Origin: Cricetomys ansorgei
Taxonomy: Eukaryota > Chordata > Mammalia > Rodentia > Nesomyidae
DNA: 64,000 bases
NCBI GenBank assembly: GCA_026225945.1
Contig: JAMJFZ010000199.1
Span: forward strand, 68,860,501 to 68,924,500
Reading direction: 5' to 3'
Every line of letters begins with the position of its first letter. The stretch's first letter is position 1. Below are positions 11,493-23,565 of the stretch, in pieces. A model generated the notes under the pieces. That model had not been told where the DNA came from, did not search any database, and saw only the letters and a program-made list of their open reading frames with translations. Both the position numbers and the translations under genes were made by a program.

Positions 11493-11609
11493 CTGTGAAC
11501 AAATTGTAAGGATGAGTCTTCTGATTCTGAAAAACCAATGTCTCACAGTAAAGATATTGCTAATACATCTTGGTTGAAAAGAATTATCAAAGGAAACGAG
11601 ACACACAAC

Positions 11610-12560
11610 TTACCTGACAGTTAACTCAAAATGACTCACAGTCTAAATGTGAGAGGTCAAACTGTAACAGTATTAGAAGGAATAGGAGTAAATCTTTTAA
11701 ATTGCCTGATGAATATGGGTGTGTGGGACAATGGTTTCTTAGCTACGATACCAAAAACTCAATGGGTACAAGGGAATCAAATATAAATTTGTATTAACAA
11801 AATGAAAAATTTTTGTGTTACAGGTTACACCATAGAAGAAAGGCCAAGCTGAAGACTGAGAGGTGCTCAGTGCAACAGAGTTCCCACAGGCAAACCACCC
11901 GATTAAGAAGTAGATGAAGCTGGCAACACAGATTACATGACAACACCAAAGGGATTGGAGGTCATGAGCAGACCAAAGAGAAGACTGGTCAGAAAAAGAT
12001 GCCCAGCAGCTTTGGGAAAATCCAAACCACAATGAGTGACTATATTATGACCTCTGGGGTAATACTTAAAAAGACATAAAATAAAAGTGAGCCCAGTAGT
12101 GTGGAGGAATGAACCCTGTGTATTGCTGCTGGGAATTAAAAAAAAAAAAAAAAAAAAAAGGAGCAGCTGCTATGCAGGGCAGTAGGCTGATCCTGGAGAA
12201 AATGACACAGAATTACCACAGATCCAGCAAACACACCAGAGAAATAAGGATGTAAGCCCACAAAACAACACACACATGAATGTTCTCTTAAGAACATTGC
12301 TCATCATAGCTAGAATGAGGGAATATCTGCCAACTGATGCCAACCGATGAATGAATAAACAAAATCAAATAGCCCAGGAAATAATTAAAAGAATGATGTA
12401 GTGCATTAACTGTGTGGCACAGGGTCCTAAAGCCAAGATGGGGCAGCAGTCATATGGTAGCTTCCACTGGCTTAAATGTAGAAAGTGGCATGTAAAACAC
12501 ACACACACACACACACACAGAGTTGTGGCTTATGCAGTATATACTGTACACATTAAATGA
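11610..12560 (+). mobile_element. Old L1 LINE fragment
   Basis: Diverged copy of the 3' part of L1 ORF2 and the start of the 3' UTR: landmarks include AACAGTATTAGAAGGAATAGG, AATTACCACAGATCCAGCAA and GATGAATGAATAAACAAAAT. Contains an internal A21 run (about 12140-12160) and a CA repeat at 12499-12520. No intact ORF. Confidence 0.75.
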
Positions 12561-12829
12561 ATCATTCTGCCGACAATGCTATAAAGTCATATCATACCCT
12601 GACCCTCTACTTTAAATAGGCTCAGAAAATCAGGCACTATAAAAAGGTTCACACAGCTGACAATGGCAGAAACCCTAAATCTTCTGTGCCACAGTTGTAC
12701 TCTGTTAACAAATACACTTATGCTGCACCAAATAAAAAGGAACATGAAAGAAATCCGCCTGAACAATGTAAAACTTCTACTAAATATCACACAGTGAGTC
12801 ATATATTTTAAGTTATTTTTACATTTCTT

Positions 12830-13040
12830 TATTTCATTTTATGTTTATGAATATTTTGCTTGTATGTATGCATATGCACTATGCATGTATCTGTTGCTTT
12901 TGTGGGTAAGGGGGTGTCAGATCCACTGGGACTAGAGTTACTGATGGATGTGAGCTGCCACTGGGGGCTGAGAATCAAACCACAGTCCTTTCCAAAAGCA
13001 ACAAGTGCTCTTAACCCCTGAGTCATTTATCCAGCATGAG
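12830..13040 (-). mobile_element. B2/B3-family SINE
   Basis: Antisense; GTGCTCTTAACCCCTGAGTC near its end marks the reversed head. Confidence 0.75.
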
Positions 13041-13065
13041 TCCCTCCCTCCTTTCCTTCTTTTTT

Positions 13066-13210
13066 TCTAAGACAGGGTTTTTTTCTGTTGTAACTCTGGC
13101 TGTCCTGGAACTAACTTTGTAGACCAGGCTGACTTCAAACTAAGAGAGAGATCTGCATGCCTCTGCCTCCTGAGTGCTGGGATTAAAGGTGTGTGCCACC
13201 ACCGCTCAGC
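13066..13210 (-). mobile_element. B1 SINE, TTGTAACTC variant
   Basis: GACAGGGTTTTTTTCTGTTG then TAACTCTGGCTGTCCTGG through to GTGTGTGCCACCACCG. Confidence 0.92.
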
Positions 13211-13744
13211 TGTGAGTCACATTCTTAAAGTGAGCAAAATGCTAGGACAGCTCTGTCTCAGGCCTCTGTGTACACCAGCTCTCTTCTCATGCCCTGCGCT
13301 CCTGACTGCTAGGTGAAACAGAACAGTGACAGAGCTACTTTCTTGAGCTGTGTCACTCGCTGTGTACTGTGGATCAGCAGGATATCTTTACTACCTCCTT
13401 CAAGGAAAACTGGTTACCATATAGCAAAATACAGAAGTGAAGAGATTTTTGCTGAACTCTCCTTTGTGAAGATAAAGGATAAAAAGATGGTGACCAAAGC
13501 TGGAGGTGTGGGGCTGGCTGGTGCCTTCCCTCAAGGGTGTGCAAAACCCTGCGAAGTGTTCTTATGGCCACAATGACTGTCATGGCGATGGAGGCCTGAG
13601 GGGTGATTCTGGGCAGTGAAGCAGGACCAACTCCACTGTGCATATTAACACAAGTGCCGCATTGCATGGTTTATTAATTAACTTTATACAATAGTGACTG
13701 TTATAAAGAAAACCGAGCCTCACAATAGCTATGCAACTAGAAAT

Positions 13745-13835
13745 GGAAGACTGGTTCTTTGTGTGCTGGAGATAGAACCTAGGCCACAGATGTTGGGCAA
13801 GTGCTCTACCACTGAGCTATATATCTCTAGTCAGG
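13745..13835 (-). mobile_element. ID-type SINE
   Basis: Reverse of the ID core: GCTGGAGATAGAACCTAGG ... CTACCACTGAGCTATA. Confidence 0.7.
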
Positions 13836-13994
13836 AAAGTCTCTCCACCCTCCCAAAGTTTTTCAGCACAATTGTGAGTATTATTTCCTAATGCTATACT
13901 ACAAATCATTAAATGGATGTCTTAAAACCAAGGGCCAGTGTGAAATCTTAATCTCATCACTAATTTGCTCTATTAAAATCCATGACTCTGGCTT

Positions 13995-14120
13995 GTATTT
14001 TTTGTTGCTAATTTTTTGAGATAGAGTCTTGATATGTGGCTCGAACTATCCTCAAACATGGTATCTTCTGCATTAGTCCTGGGATGTGGGATGGCAGGCA
14101 TGAATCACCACACCCTGCTT
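13995..14120 (-). mobile_element. B1-like SINE, degraded
   Basis: TTTGAGATAGAGTCTTGATATG to CACCACACCCTGC. Confidence 0.6.
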
Positions 14121-15446
14121 CTATCTTCTACCTTAGATGGACTGTTTACCCATGTGTGATCCTGTCATGTCCCATCAGCCATCTTAAGAAGCACTGGTTC
14201 ACTAAGTTATGCATATCATCTCAATGTGATGCATTCTTGAAGGCACTATGTACTTCTCTTGTGAAACATTGTTCTCCAAGCAAACAGCCATCCCTTTTCA
14301 AAGCAACTGTGACTACTTGCAAGAGCCTCTTAAAATCCTGCTTGTTGATGTACTCTCATATAATGGGTTGAGGAGGGTCACAGACTTTCACCTGAGATAC
14401 CAGCCACTCCCTCTGCACCTCCCTGCCAGGTACATATAACCAGCCCTAGTTGCACATGGCCTTGGGTGTGCTAGAAGATATAGTATGGAAGATTAACTGA
14501 AGTTGGGGGAGCTTCAAGTTGCAGATTCCATGATAGTGTGGGACTTGGTAGTAATGCAGCTATTTTGGGGTCACCAATGCTCCTATAAGCGGCCTCCATG
14601 CTTTGTAAGTAAGACCAATGCATCACCTGTTCTAGCAAGCTGGACTTGATCACTGCAGCCCTCTCGAGTGAACAGATGTCTGTTTGCATCTCCCAGGAAG
14701 TTAACCCAACAACTTTTAACAATCACGTGTTAATATTCCCACAATACCTCCAAAGCAGGCTATCAACCTGGAAATTAAAATGGTTAGGGTGTTAAGTTTT
14801 TCAAAATTAGAATTTTTGCTTGAAAACTCAAGTTTTAGGAACAGTTTTCATTGAAATGAGGGGTTCATTTCCTTTGCTTTTTGAGAAAATGTCCACCAAA
14901 TCCACCAATCTGAACAGCATGTTTCTCTTGTTTGGGTGCAAGCTAGAGAACCCTTTACTGCTTCATCAGAGCCATTCTTTAATAAACTGAGTTTTTCTTG
15001 GTGTATGAGCTTGGTGGTGTAGATATGGTGTTCACTGGTGAAGTTTGGTGATACAGCCTAATCTTTGCTGAGGTGACATGCAGCTGTCAAAGCAGTAAAA
15101 AAGGAAATAATTCTTGGTGTGACTAGAGGCCAGTTTTGGTTTCACAGGCCCATGCAATGGTCACATGAGTGTGTGAGGCTGTGTCCTAAGAGAAGTGCAA
15201 TGAACTGGATCAAACTGACATTTGCTGATCACTGCTTTAAACAAATAAATGGAGGCTGGGGTGAGGGTGGGGCAAAAGGATCCCAAAGAATGCCTCAGAA
15301 TGTGAATTTGGAAATACCACAGTAGGAAAACTGAGTACACACAGGGAGAACACTTAAAAATTTATGAGCTAGTCTTCCTACTCCAGACTCAAAAGAAGCC
15401 AAACCACCCCTACCACATGAGCTTAATTTAAAAAATCTGTCAAGCC

Positions 15447-15572
15447 AGGTAGTGGTGGTACATGCCTTTAATCCCATCTCTGTGAGTTCGAGGCCAGCCA
15501 GGTCTATAGAGTGAGTTCCAGGACAGAGTTACAATAGAGAAACCTGTCTCGAAAACAAAACAAAACAAATTC
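15447..15572 (+). mobile_element. B1 SINE, TTGTAACTC variant, internally deleted
   Basis: Sense copy; lacks the usual CAGCACTTGGGAGGCAGAGG segment, passing from AATCCCATCTC to TGTGAGTTCGAGGCCAG. The 3' part reads GGACAGAGTTACAATAGAG. Confidence 0.88.
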
Positions 15573-17134
15573 TTTCAAAAGTAAAATTGTTAAAAACCCA
15601 ACAAGTTATTAGGAAAAATTAAAGATACCCAGGCACTGGCAATGTAGGCTCTGTGGCACAGCTACTCTTAACTTAAAAGAAGTGCAACCTAGTGCATTAC
15701 CAACAGTGCCTCCAAGAAGAAGGAGTACTAACACCTCCATCCTATAAACTAAGAGAATGAGGTTTAGAATAAGGGTGGCATGCACCCTGCCATTAGATTG
15801 TCACTAGCCAAGCCTCAGTTGAAGAGACTTGCTTGACCCCAGGCTCAAGAAATAAGTGATGAGACTTCTCTTGCCTCTCAATATGGGACTACTCTGCAGT
15901 TGTCATAGAATTAACACAGGAAATCAGGAGGTTGTGGCAGGAGGCAAAAGACAAAAAGCTCCAAATCAAACTAAAACAAACAAAACAAAACAAAAAACTC
16001 ACAGACAAATGGTAAACAGACTACGGAGGGCCATAGGTTCTGGGATGAAGGGTTGGAAGCCTTTTCTGTAAGGAAGAATTTGACTTTATTTTTTAATTGG
16101 GAACAACATCTAGTTCTTCGATGCCTGTCTCAAATTACCACTCCCTCAGGAGGCAGATTTGCCCTCTGAAGGGCTGGGTAAACGAGGCTTCTTGGCTCAC
16201 AGACTGAGCTGAGCTATGCTCATCCTTTGACATATGCTTACTCCTATGGTGTGCCAGGTTCACTACTTCACAGATCAGCATTGAGACTACCATATGATTT
16301 CAGATACCATGATACAACACCTGGCACAACACTCACACAGTTCCTCTGTTACTAGATTCCTATTTTTCAGAAGAAAATAAAGTGGTGTCAAACTATATTT
16401 TTAGCTAACCAAGTATATAGCAGGGAACAACTTAAAAAAAGCCCATTGTCTTTCTGCTTTTCAGAAAAAGATCTGAGCTGGATTATTTATCCAAGTTGGT
16501 GTATAAAGGCATCCAAAGGCAAAGTCACAAGGGGCACCTGGGTCCCAAGTCTCTAACCACTGCCTGGCTATCGTAAAAAGGCAAAGGCTTTCCTCCCCAG
16601 GGTTAGAGAAGAAGAGAGAGAAAATCTAGAGGTGACAAGAGAAGGCCAGGTGCCATGTCATGCCAGGCATGACAAGGGCTTGAGAGCAAATGCAGTGCCC
16701 CCTCCAACACCTAGCTATCAGCCACAACCCAGAAGAAGCACACAAAGCTCCAGCAAAACCTAAGCAAAAGGGTTACAGGTGGGTGGAAGCATACTTATTT
16801 GAAATAAAGCAAACCCTTAGTATCTGTGGCCTACTCCAGTGTTTTAACCCTATACTGACAGACTGAGAGGTCTCTAATTCTCTTACCAACAAGAGAAAGG
16901 CAAGTCCCACCTAAACCTTCTGGGCGCACCACAAGGAGGGAAAGACAGTTTCATATCAAGTCTCTCAAAGCTGTTGGCTTCCCCAGCTTCTACAGAGTGA
17001 GCTGCACACTGGACAATCTAGAGAGGAGGGTGAGTATGTTGGGGACTCATCGCATAGACTACAGTGTCTACTCCCACAGACTGCAGAACTTAGTTCAAAA
17101 GAACCCTTAAAGCTGGGGCAGGGATCTCAGCTAC

Positions 17135-17246
17135 CTTGGGTGGTGCTTCATCAGACCCTCCAGAGTCCCAGGACACGGTAGCTTGTCTTCTGGATTCCAT
17201 CCTCATTCGTTCTTCTTGCTGTACCTTCTCTTCCTCCAGGATTGTG
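17135..17246 (-). CDS. Ptk2: PTK2 exon: end of kinase, FRNK start Met693, start of PR2 (residues 677-714)
   Basis: A 112-nt exon, phase 2 to 0, acceptor TCTCCAG, donor GTAGCT. It reads TILEEEKVQQEERMRM, then ESRRQATVSWDSGGSDEAPPK, a charged, probably helical segment leading into the PR2 proline motif (PPK here, PSRP in the next exon). Codon 693 (17198-17200) is the known initiator of FRNK, the non-kinase C-terminal product that antagonises FAK. It sits in AGGATGG, a strong Kozak context (A at -3, G at +4). The ATG two codons earlier (17204-17206) has C at -3 and is weak. In FAK mRNA both are internal; in FRNK mRNA the upper part would be untranslated. Confidence 0.97.
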
Positions 17247-17799
17247 CTGGAGAAACAACAAATTGTGTTAAGGGGAGTGGACAGCCAATCATCCACCCGA
17301 CCCATCTAAAGGACACCAGTTGCTCCCAGTAGAAGACAGTCACAGAGAAAAGAGCCTACAGACATAGGGAATCAGGTTCCTAGTACTACACAAAAGGATT
17401 CTAGAACAGCCATGGTGTCAACAGGCAAATCCATTTAAGTAATAGCCATAAGTAAGAAAGACAGCTGGTAAGGAAAAGATCCTGGTGAAACAAAGGCCAG
17501 GCAAGATGAACTGTATGCATACTGGAGTTTATTCTGTGCAGAACAGAAGGACCCTGAGAAATCCCAAGCACCTCTCCATCAAGTAGCTACATGTCTCCGG
17601 CAGACTGCAAGAAAGCAGACTCCCACATAGCTCCAACTCACTAGCACATGGTAACCAACTCGTAAGGGGCCAAGATTTCCTCACTAGCTCAGCACAATAG
17701 TATACTAACTTTTGTATCAAGGAAACAAAGAAAACTATAAAAGTACTTACAGGTGCTTCTAAAGCACTTCCTGCTCTAAGCTGGAAATACCCCACTTAC

Positions 17800-18290
17800 C
17801 ACCACCGGGCTGCACAGTGACCTCCGCAGCAATGCGGGCGGTGTCTCAGTCGTGGCTGCGTGCCATCCTGTAAACGCCTCAGAATGCAGCCCAGGGAGTG
17901 TGGCCAGCACCCCTCTATTCCCCACCGCCTCTTTGGGGCTCAGTAGGTGGCAGATCTTTCAAATCTTCGTCTTAGCCGTGGCAATAATCGGCTCTTCCCT
18001 CCATGCCTGCAACCTGGAGTCCTAATAATGAGTCTCATTCACAGACTCTGGCCCCTGGCAGCCAGATGCAGTAAATAACCACTCAGAGTTACTCAGGAAA
18101 CAGTGACATCAGCTGCACAGACTCCTTCTAATCTGGGAATCTGCCTGACTGTTTAAAAAGACATTCCTGCTGGCTAGAGGCTGGAGCCTGCTCTTCTCAG
18201 TCACCTCTCGAATCAGCAACAGACAGAGAAAATTCATTCCATAGCTGGCCTTGAGTCAGCAAGCCATCACTGCAGATGCTAAGGAAGGTT
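17800..18290 (-). promoter_or_regulatory. Candidate FRNK promoter and non-coding first exon
   Basis: FRNK mRNA is known to start from a promoter inside the FAK intron that precedes the Met693 exon, with a separate 5' non-coding exon. This block lies in that intron, roughly 550-1,050 bp before the Met693 exon. It is free of recognisable repeats and richer in CpG than the surrounding DNA (several CpGs between 17805 and 18000). On the minus strand it ends at 17800 with GGTGGTG|GTAAGT, a perfect donor that would splice to the acceptor at 17247. Upstream in gene sense are AP-1-like sites (18252-18258, 18089-18095), a CRE-like TGACATCA (18104-18111) and an E-box (18110-18115). No consensus CArG or well-placed TATA box was found. 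The TSS is unknown and the promoter role is inferred. Confidence 0.5.
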
Positions 18291-18476
18291 TTCTTCTCAA
18301 AGGAAAAGGGAATGTTCTCCTCAAAGAAAAGATTCACTGCCTCTTTAAAAAAAAAGTTTCAGTCAAGAGGCCATCCTTCCTCCAAGGAAGACTTTCCTTT
18401 TGCGCCAGTTAGGAACAGCAGTGGAACAAACACATACATACTGAGTTATATTAATATTTAAAATATTATCAGCAGC

Positions 18477-18550
18477 ATAGGATGCAGCTCAGTAGAAGAG
18501 TACTTGTCTATACATGTGGAAGGCCCCTGGTTCAATCCTAACCATCCCCT
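18477..18550 (+). mobile_element. ID-type SINE
   Basis: GATGCAGCTCAGTAGAAGAG ... CCCTGGTTCAATCC, tRNA-like A and B boxes. Lies at the upstream edge of the candidate FRNK promoter region. Confidence 0.65.
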
Positions 18551-21179
18551 TCTCTTTACAGGCTAACCATAGAGCTCTAAAACCTAAGAAGCTTTTAAAA
18601 GTGGATAAAACTACAACAGCTTCTCATCAACAATGTCCCCAGCAACCAGTGGTTACCTCACCCACAGGGGGTCAAAATTCAATTAGAGTTTTAAGTATAA
18701 AAGAGCAACTATGTCTTGGCAAATTCACTCACACTCCTATCTCTTAAGTCTACAGTTAACTTTCATAGGCCTGCTACATAGCCAGGCTTAGAACATGAAT
18801 GACCTCAGCAAAAGCTAACATGGCTTCATTGGCCTCTATGAGCTTCCCAGTGGGAACACAGGCAGTTCAACTTAGGTTCCCAGATCACTGATGTATTGTA
18901 GCCCCAAGGCTAAGGAAGGGTGTGCATAGGGATGAGTGGAAGCCTGTACAGAGTAGGCCACTGTCTGGTCAAGGAGGACACTGGCCTAGGCTCACATCTG
19001 GTCAGTCACCAATGGCCAGTTGGCCACTTTCTTGGAGATGGGATGGAGGCCCAATTTGAAACTAGAGAGGAGGACATTCTGGTAAGATCTAAAGAGCCCT
19101 GCTCTCTATCACCAATGCAAATAACAGATCCAAACTTTACAAACTAAAACAAACAAAAAAAGTCCAACAAAATCAACGTAAAAAAATTAACAATAACAAA
19201 AATTTAAAGTCCTTTCTTCTACTTCTTGAACCAAATAATATATAGGCAGGCAGCAAGAAAAATAAGTGGGAGCTCTCTTTCAAGCAAAAGAAAGTGCCCA
19301 TGGCCTTCTATTTTACATGGTTTATGGAATGGGCCCCTGATTTACTGTCTACCCATCTGCTGAGACCTCAAACAGGTACTGTGAGGTCTCTTGCTATAAG
19401 GATACTCTCAGGCTCCACCTGGCCAGTATCTTTCATCCACAGTTACTGTCCCCTTTCTCTGATAACCTTGGAAGTGTAAGCTTCCTAAGTTGTTCAGGCA
19501 TGGATCAAGTCCTCCTGTGCAAGTAAAGAGAATCTGCACACTAGTGAGGCTCAAGTGTGTAATCAAGCATGCCAGACTTGTGTCTTGAAAAGTGCAACAT
19601 TCACTCTCATTCCAGAAATAGCATGTCAAATGCTCTTGAGAATCCATAACTTCTTGTTCAGAGAAGTCAGGAATATAAATAAACCCTAAAGATCTATTTG
19701 ACGTTTGGTGGCTAGCCCATAGATGGGGCTCCAAAAGGGTTACTCTCTGCAGCTGCTAAGGCTAAGAGTCAAGGCAGCAAAGGAGGACATGTAGGGTCAT
19801 GGAGGTCAAACTGCAGCATATTTTCCCAAACTCACAATATTTTTAATAGTGACACATTCCACTGGAAAGCTTTTAGCTGCTTCATGTACATAGGCAATGA
19901 GCCCATGGTTTTTCCTGGATAGAGGCTTACAAGTTGTTAATTTGCAAACGGAATGAGAAAGGCTGAGAGACTTGTCACTTAGAAAATATGATAATTCTGC
20001 CTGCTTATTTGTGGACCAAGCTAAAAAAAAGTCTTGAAAAGGAAAAGGAGAATTTTATTTAACACTAAATCTATTTCCTGTTCCCTTTACTTGAGAAGAA
20101 AAAAGTCACCAAAGTAGCCAATTCCTTGTCAAGGCTTCAGACACTGTAAGAACTGCTCTGACTTTCTTCTTTGGCCTCACAACCCCACTGGCAGGAAACA
20201 CAGGAATCTTCTAACTTTACCTTCTGGAGCAACCAAATGGATGCAGAACAATGAAGTGGTCTGCTAGGCCCTTGTTTTCAGATAAAAAGGCAAGTCTCCA
20301 GCCAGGGATGTTTCATCCCTCAGTATTAGTGGCTGGGGTTCATATTTCTTTTCTTTTCCAAAAGAAAAGGCAACAGTGGGGAGCTATTCCCTCAAGCAAG
20401 CTGCTCCATCATTCACAATCAAGAAGAGCATGATGATGGAGAAACACAAGTGTGAAAAAGACAAGCACACAAGTAAATCAACTTGAATCCATGCTCCCCT
20501 GCCTTAAAGCCACTAGAAAAGGAAGGAACGTTTACACCTTCCTTTCCCCCTATCACGGTGCTGAGGATAGACTCCAAGGCCTCACATGTGCCATCCCTGG
20601 CTCCATTTCATCTCTGTAGTACATATCCTATGGGTTTCGGTGGCACAAACTCTTCTCTTTGAAATTATGAAACATTTAATTTTAAAGATAAGAAAACACT
20701 TTGTCTTATTTAATATGGGGAAAAAATGTTTTCAAAAAGGACTGAACTCTAATCACCGAAACAAAGGATTGGTATCACAACATTTGCTTTGGACACAAAC
20801 TCAGTCTGGGACTATAGTCATTTAAGTAGGTCTGGAAAATACCCAGAGAAAGAGCAGCAATAAATCCGAAGGAAAAGGTTAGAGGGAAGGGCTTGCTCTG
20901 GCAAGTTCACGGGAACACCAGTTCTTAAACATGATCTCTTACAGTTACTAACGCTGTCTCACCACATAGGAATGAACTTGACCTTTCCACAAACTGGGGG
21001 TGTCCTTGTAGGAAACAAGTCTACAGCTTGAGCTGGGCTTGTAAGAGGAGACAGACTGCTTCAGTGGTGCTGCCACCTGGCAACTGACTCTTCCCCGATG
21101 ATGTAACTTAAACAGTGGAATACAGGCTCTGTTGTTTGCTTGCTGTTATTAACCACCTCAAGATTTTTTTTTCTAATTA

Positions 21180-21440
21180 AAATTATTTTATTTTACGTGT
21201 ATGAGTATTTTGTCTGCATGTATGTCTTTTTACCATGTGTGTGCCTGCTCCCTGTAGAGGCTAGAGAAGGATGTCAGATTAGATGAAGTAGAGTTACAGA
21301 TGATTGTGCAACTCCATGTGGTCCTGAGAATTGAATTGGGGTCTTCTGAAAGAGCAGCCAGTACTCTTATCTGCCAAGCCATCTCCCCAACCCCAGTGCG
21401 TATACACACACATGCACCCATTTTTTTTTTTTTTAAAGAA
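21180..21440 (-). mobile_element. B2/B3-family SINE
   Basis: Antisense: GTATGAGTATTTTGTCTGCATG to CTGCCAAGCCATCTCCCC. Confidence 0.75.
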
Positions 21441-22049
21441 AACCATCCTATTAATATCTTATCTGGCACAGTGACCTCTTTTGATTTCATGTATGTCTAA
21501 AAGCTTTTCTTGGACCCAGATTCTTGCATTGGAACTCTGGATAGAAGAAACAACTATATGGCGGCTCAGAACAGTTAGAGTGACAAGAGGCTGACATAAG
21601 TAGTTGGGTAGACCCCAGTTTTTCATAGCAGTAAGCTCAAAGGTGGATCTGGGTCCTCTGGGCTTAAAAGAACCAGAGGGCTGAATTTGGAGCAAACACA
21701 GTTGGTCAAAAATGAAGGGGGAAGAATCTCAAAAAGAAGAAAGCTGGGAAGGAATGCTTGGTTTCTGAGTAGAAATTCTGCTAATATCTGACAGATTCTA
21801 GAGCTATTAATGTACACAAGTAACTCCAAGCAGCCTAGTAGGGGCTGAAAGAGCAAGAGTATGACCTGTAACACTCTCCCTCAGAGGGAGAGTTGTAATT
21901 GTGAGATCAGCCGTGGAAATGCTTTCTAATACAATGAAAGCATCCAAAGGAGGAATGTAACCGAATCTAGAATTTCCACAGCCTATTAGTCACAATGTCC
22001 AGGATGTAGTTAATCTACAGTAAACATAAAAATGTGACCTCACATACCC

Positions 22050-22330
22050 CTTTTTTGGTATGTATGTGTATATGTAGTGTATCTGTGTGCTCAACAGCAT
22101 GTGGAGATCAGTGGTTGATAACATCTTCCTCAATGGCTCTCTACCTACAGAGTGGCAGGGTCTCTTGAACCCAGAATGTGTGTGTTCAGCTAGTCTAGTC
22201 AGCTTGTTTGTTCTGGGGATCTTTTCTCCTTCTTGTACATTGGGAATACAAATAAGCCACTGAGCATACCATACTTATTTGGGTCTGGGGCTCACATGAT
22301 AAGTGCCTTACCATCTCTCAGCCCTGTGAC
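22050..22330 (-). mobile_element. Degraded SINE, probably B2/B3
   Basis: GTATGTATGTGTATATG start and ACCATCTCTCAGCCC end. Confidence 0.5.
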
Positions 22331-22689
22331 CCATTTTAAGTAAAACCAGATTTAAAAAAAAAAAACCTTAAAAAAAAAATGAATGGAAGTTGACTCTAAA
22401 GAAAACTCAGATGTTAGAATTAGTAGATATAAAAGAAAAATTATTTACAATTTTAAAATGAAATAATAGGAAACTGAGTAGAAAGAGTCAAGTAGTTAAT
22501 TCTGCAACTGGAAGATACAATATCTGAGATAAATCTCAACAGGAGGAGATGATGGTAGGACAGGAATGACAGAGGAGTTAGGGCACTTGAAGAATTACAA
22601 ACTGAAAGACTTAGAAAAAAGAACAGAGGAGTAAAGAGAAAAGAGGATACTACTGACAGCAGGAGAGCTGCTGCGGCTGGACCTGAGGA

Positions 22690-22850
22690 CACTATCAAAA
22701 GGTTTAGCCATCTGTGATGAGTCAGGCCTATAATTTCAAATCTTGGGAGGCTTAGGCAGGACAATCTCTTTGAGTTCAGGACCATATAGTAAGTTCTAGG
22801 ACAGCTTAGATGACAGAGTGAGACCTTATCTCAAAAGTAAAACCCACAAA
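22690..22850 (+). mobile_element. B1-like SINE, degraded
   Basis: CTTGGGAGGCTTAGGCAGG and GACAGAGTGAGACCTTATCTC. Confidence 0.6.
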
Positions 22851-22954
22851 CAAGTAAGCAAAACAAATCAACGCAAATAACATATAACCAGAATCTACAA
22901 AGGAGATGAAAGAGAAATAAACAGAAAAAGATCCTCAGAAGACTTTCAATATCA

Positions 22955-23135
22955 TATGTGTGTTCATGATGAATATGTGTGGGGGTATGGGTGCCATGAA
23001 ACATGTGGAGGCCGGAGGCCAATTCTGTGAAGTTGGTCCACTCCTACCTTTACATGGGTTCCAGAGATTGAACTCAAGTCTCCAGGCTTACATCAGTGAA
23101 TAAAGCATTTGTCATAAAGTATGGGGCTAGTAACA

Positions 23136-23192
<57 letters not shown>
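22955..23192 (-). mobile_element. B2 fragment followed by (CA)28
   Basis: GGAGGCCGGAGGCCAATTCTG is reversed B2/B3 text; an almost pure CA repeat runs 23137-23192. Confidence 0.6.
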
Positions 23193-23194
<2 letters not shown>

Positions 23195-23469
23195 GGCATA
23201 TACTTATAGATGAATAACAGTGTAATAGATTGAGGTGGTGGTAAACCAGCCCAGTCTCTGCATTTTCATGAAGTCTGATTATTAACTTCACATAGACAAT
23301 GAGATGTTAAAGATATATATAACAATTCCCAGTATGAACACTAGAAGTAAAACACAAATTTGAGAAAGAAGGTGAAGGAGATGCTGGGTTCAGAGGGCCA
23401 CATCTACTCTGGTCACAGAGAATTTCTCTTTTCCAATCAGGCTTCAGGCCTTTCTCCTCCTTTCACACC

Positions 23470-23565
23470 TTCTCATAGGTTCTCACTATGTAGACCAGGC
23501 AGGCCTCATACTTGCAACCCTCCTGCCTCAACCCCAATGTGCTAGAACTACATGCTTGACTTTTC
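23470..23565 (-). mobile_element. B1-like SINE fragment
   Basis: TCTCACTATGTAGACCAGGCAGG through CCTCCTGCCTCAACC. Confidence 0.6.

Larger units (their letters stand above)
11493..17134 (-). other. Intron between the Met693 exon and the residue 715-743 exon
   Basis: 5,642 bp. It holds an old L1 fragment (11.6-12.6 kb), SINEs at 12.8, 13.1, 13.75, 14.0 and 15.45 kb, and apparently unique sequence at 14.13-15.44 and 15.6-17.1 kb with no ORF of interest. Confidence 0.9.

Noticed and set aside
17431..17442. CArG-like CCATTTAAGT near the Met693 exon, a possible SRF site for FRNK
   Set aside because: It departs from CC(A/T)6GG at the last position and lies downstream of the candidate donor; too weak to claim.
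18477..18550. Possible tRNA gene
   Set aside because: tRNA-like A and B boxes belong to an ID SINE; no cloverleaf with a proper anticodon stem. The same holds for the ID copies at 6.7, 13.75 and 44.4 kb.
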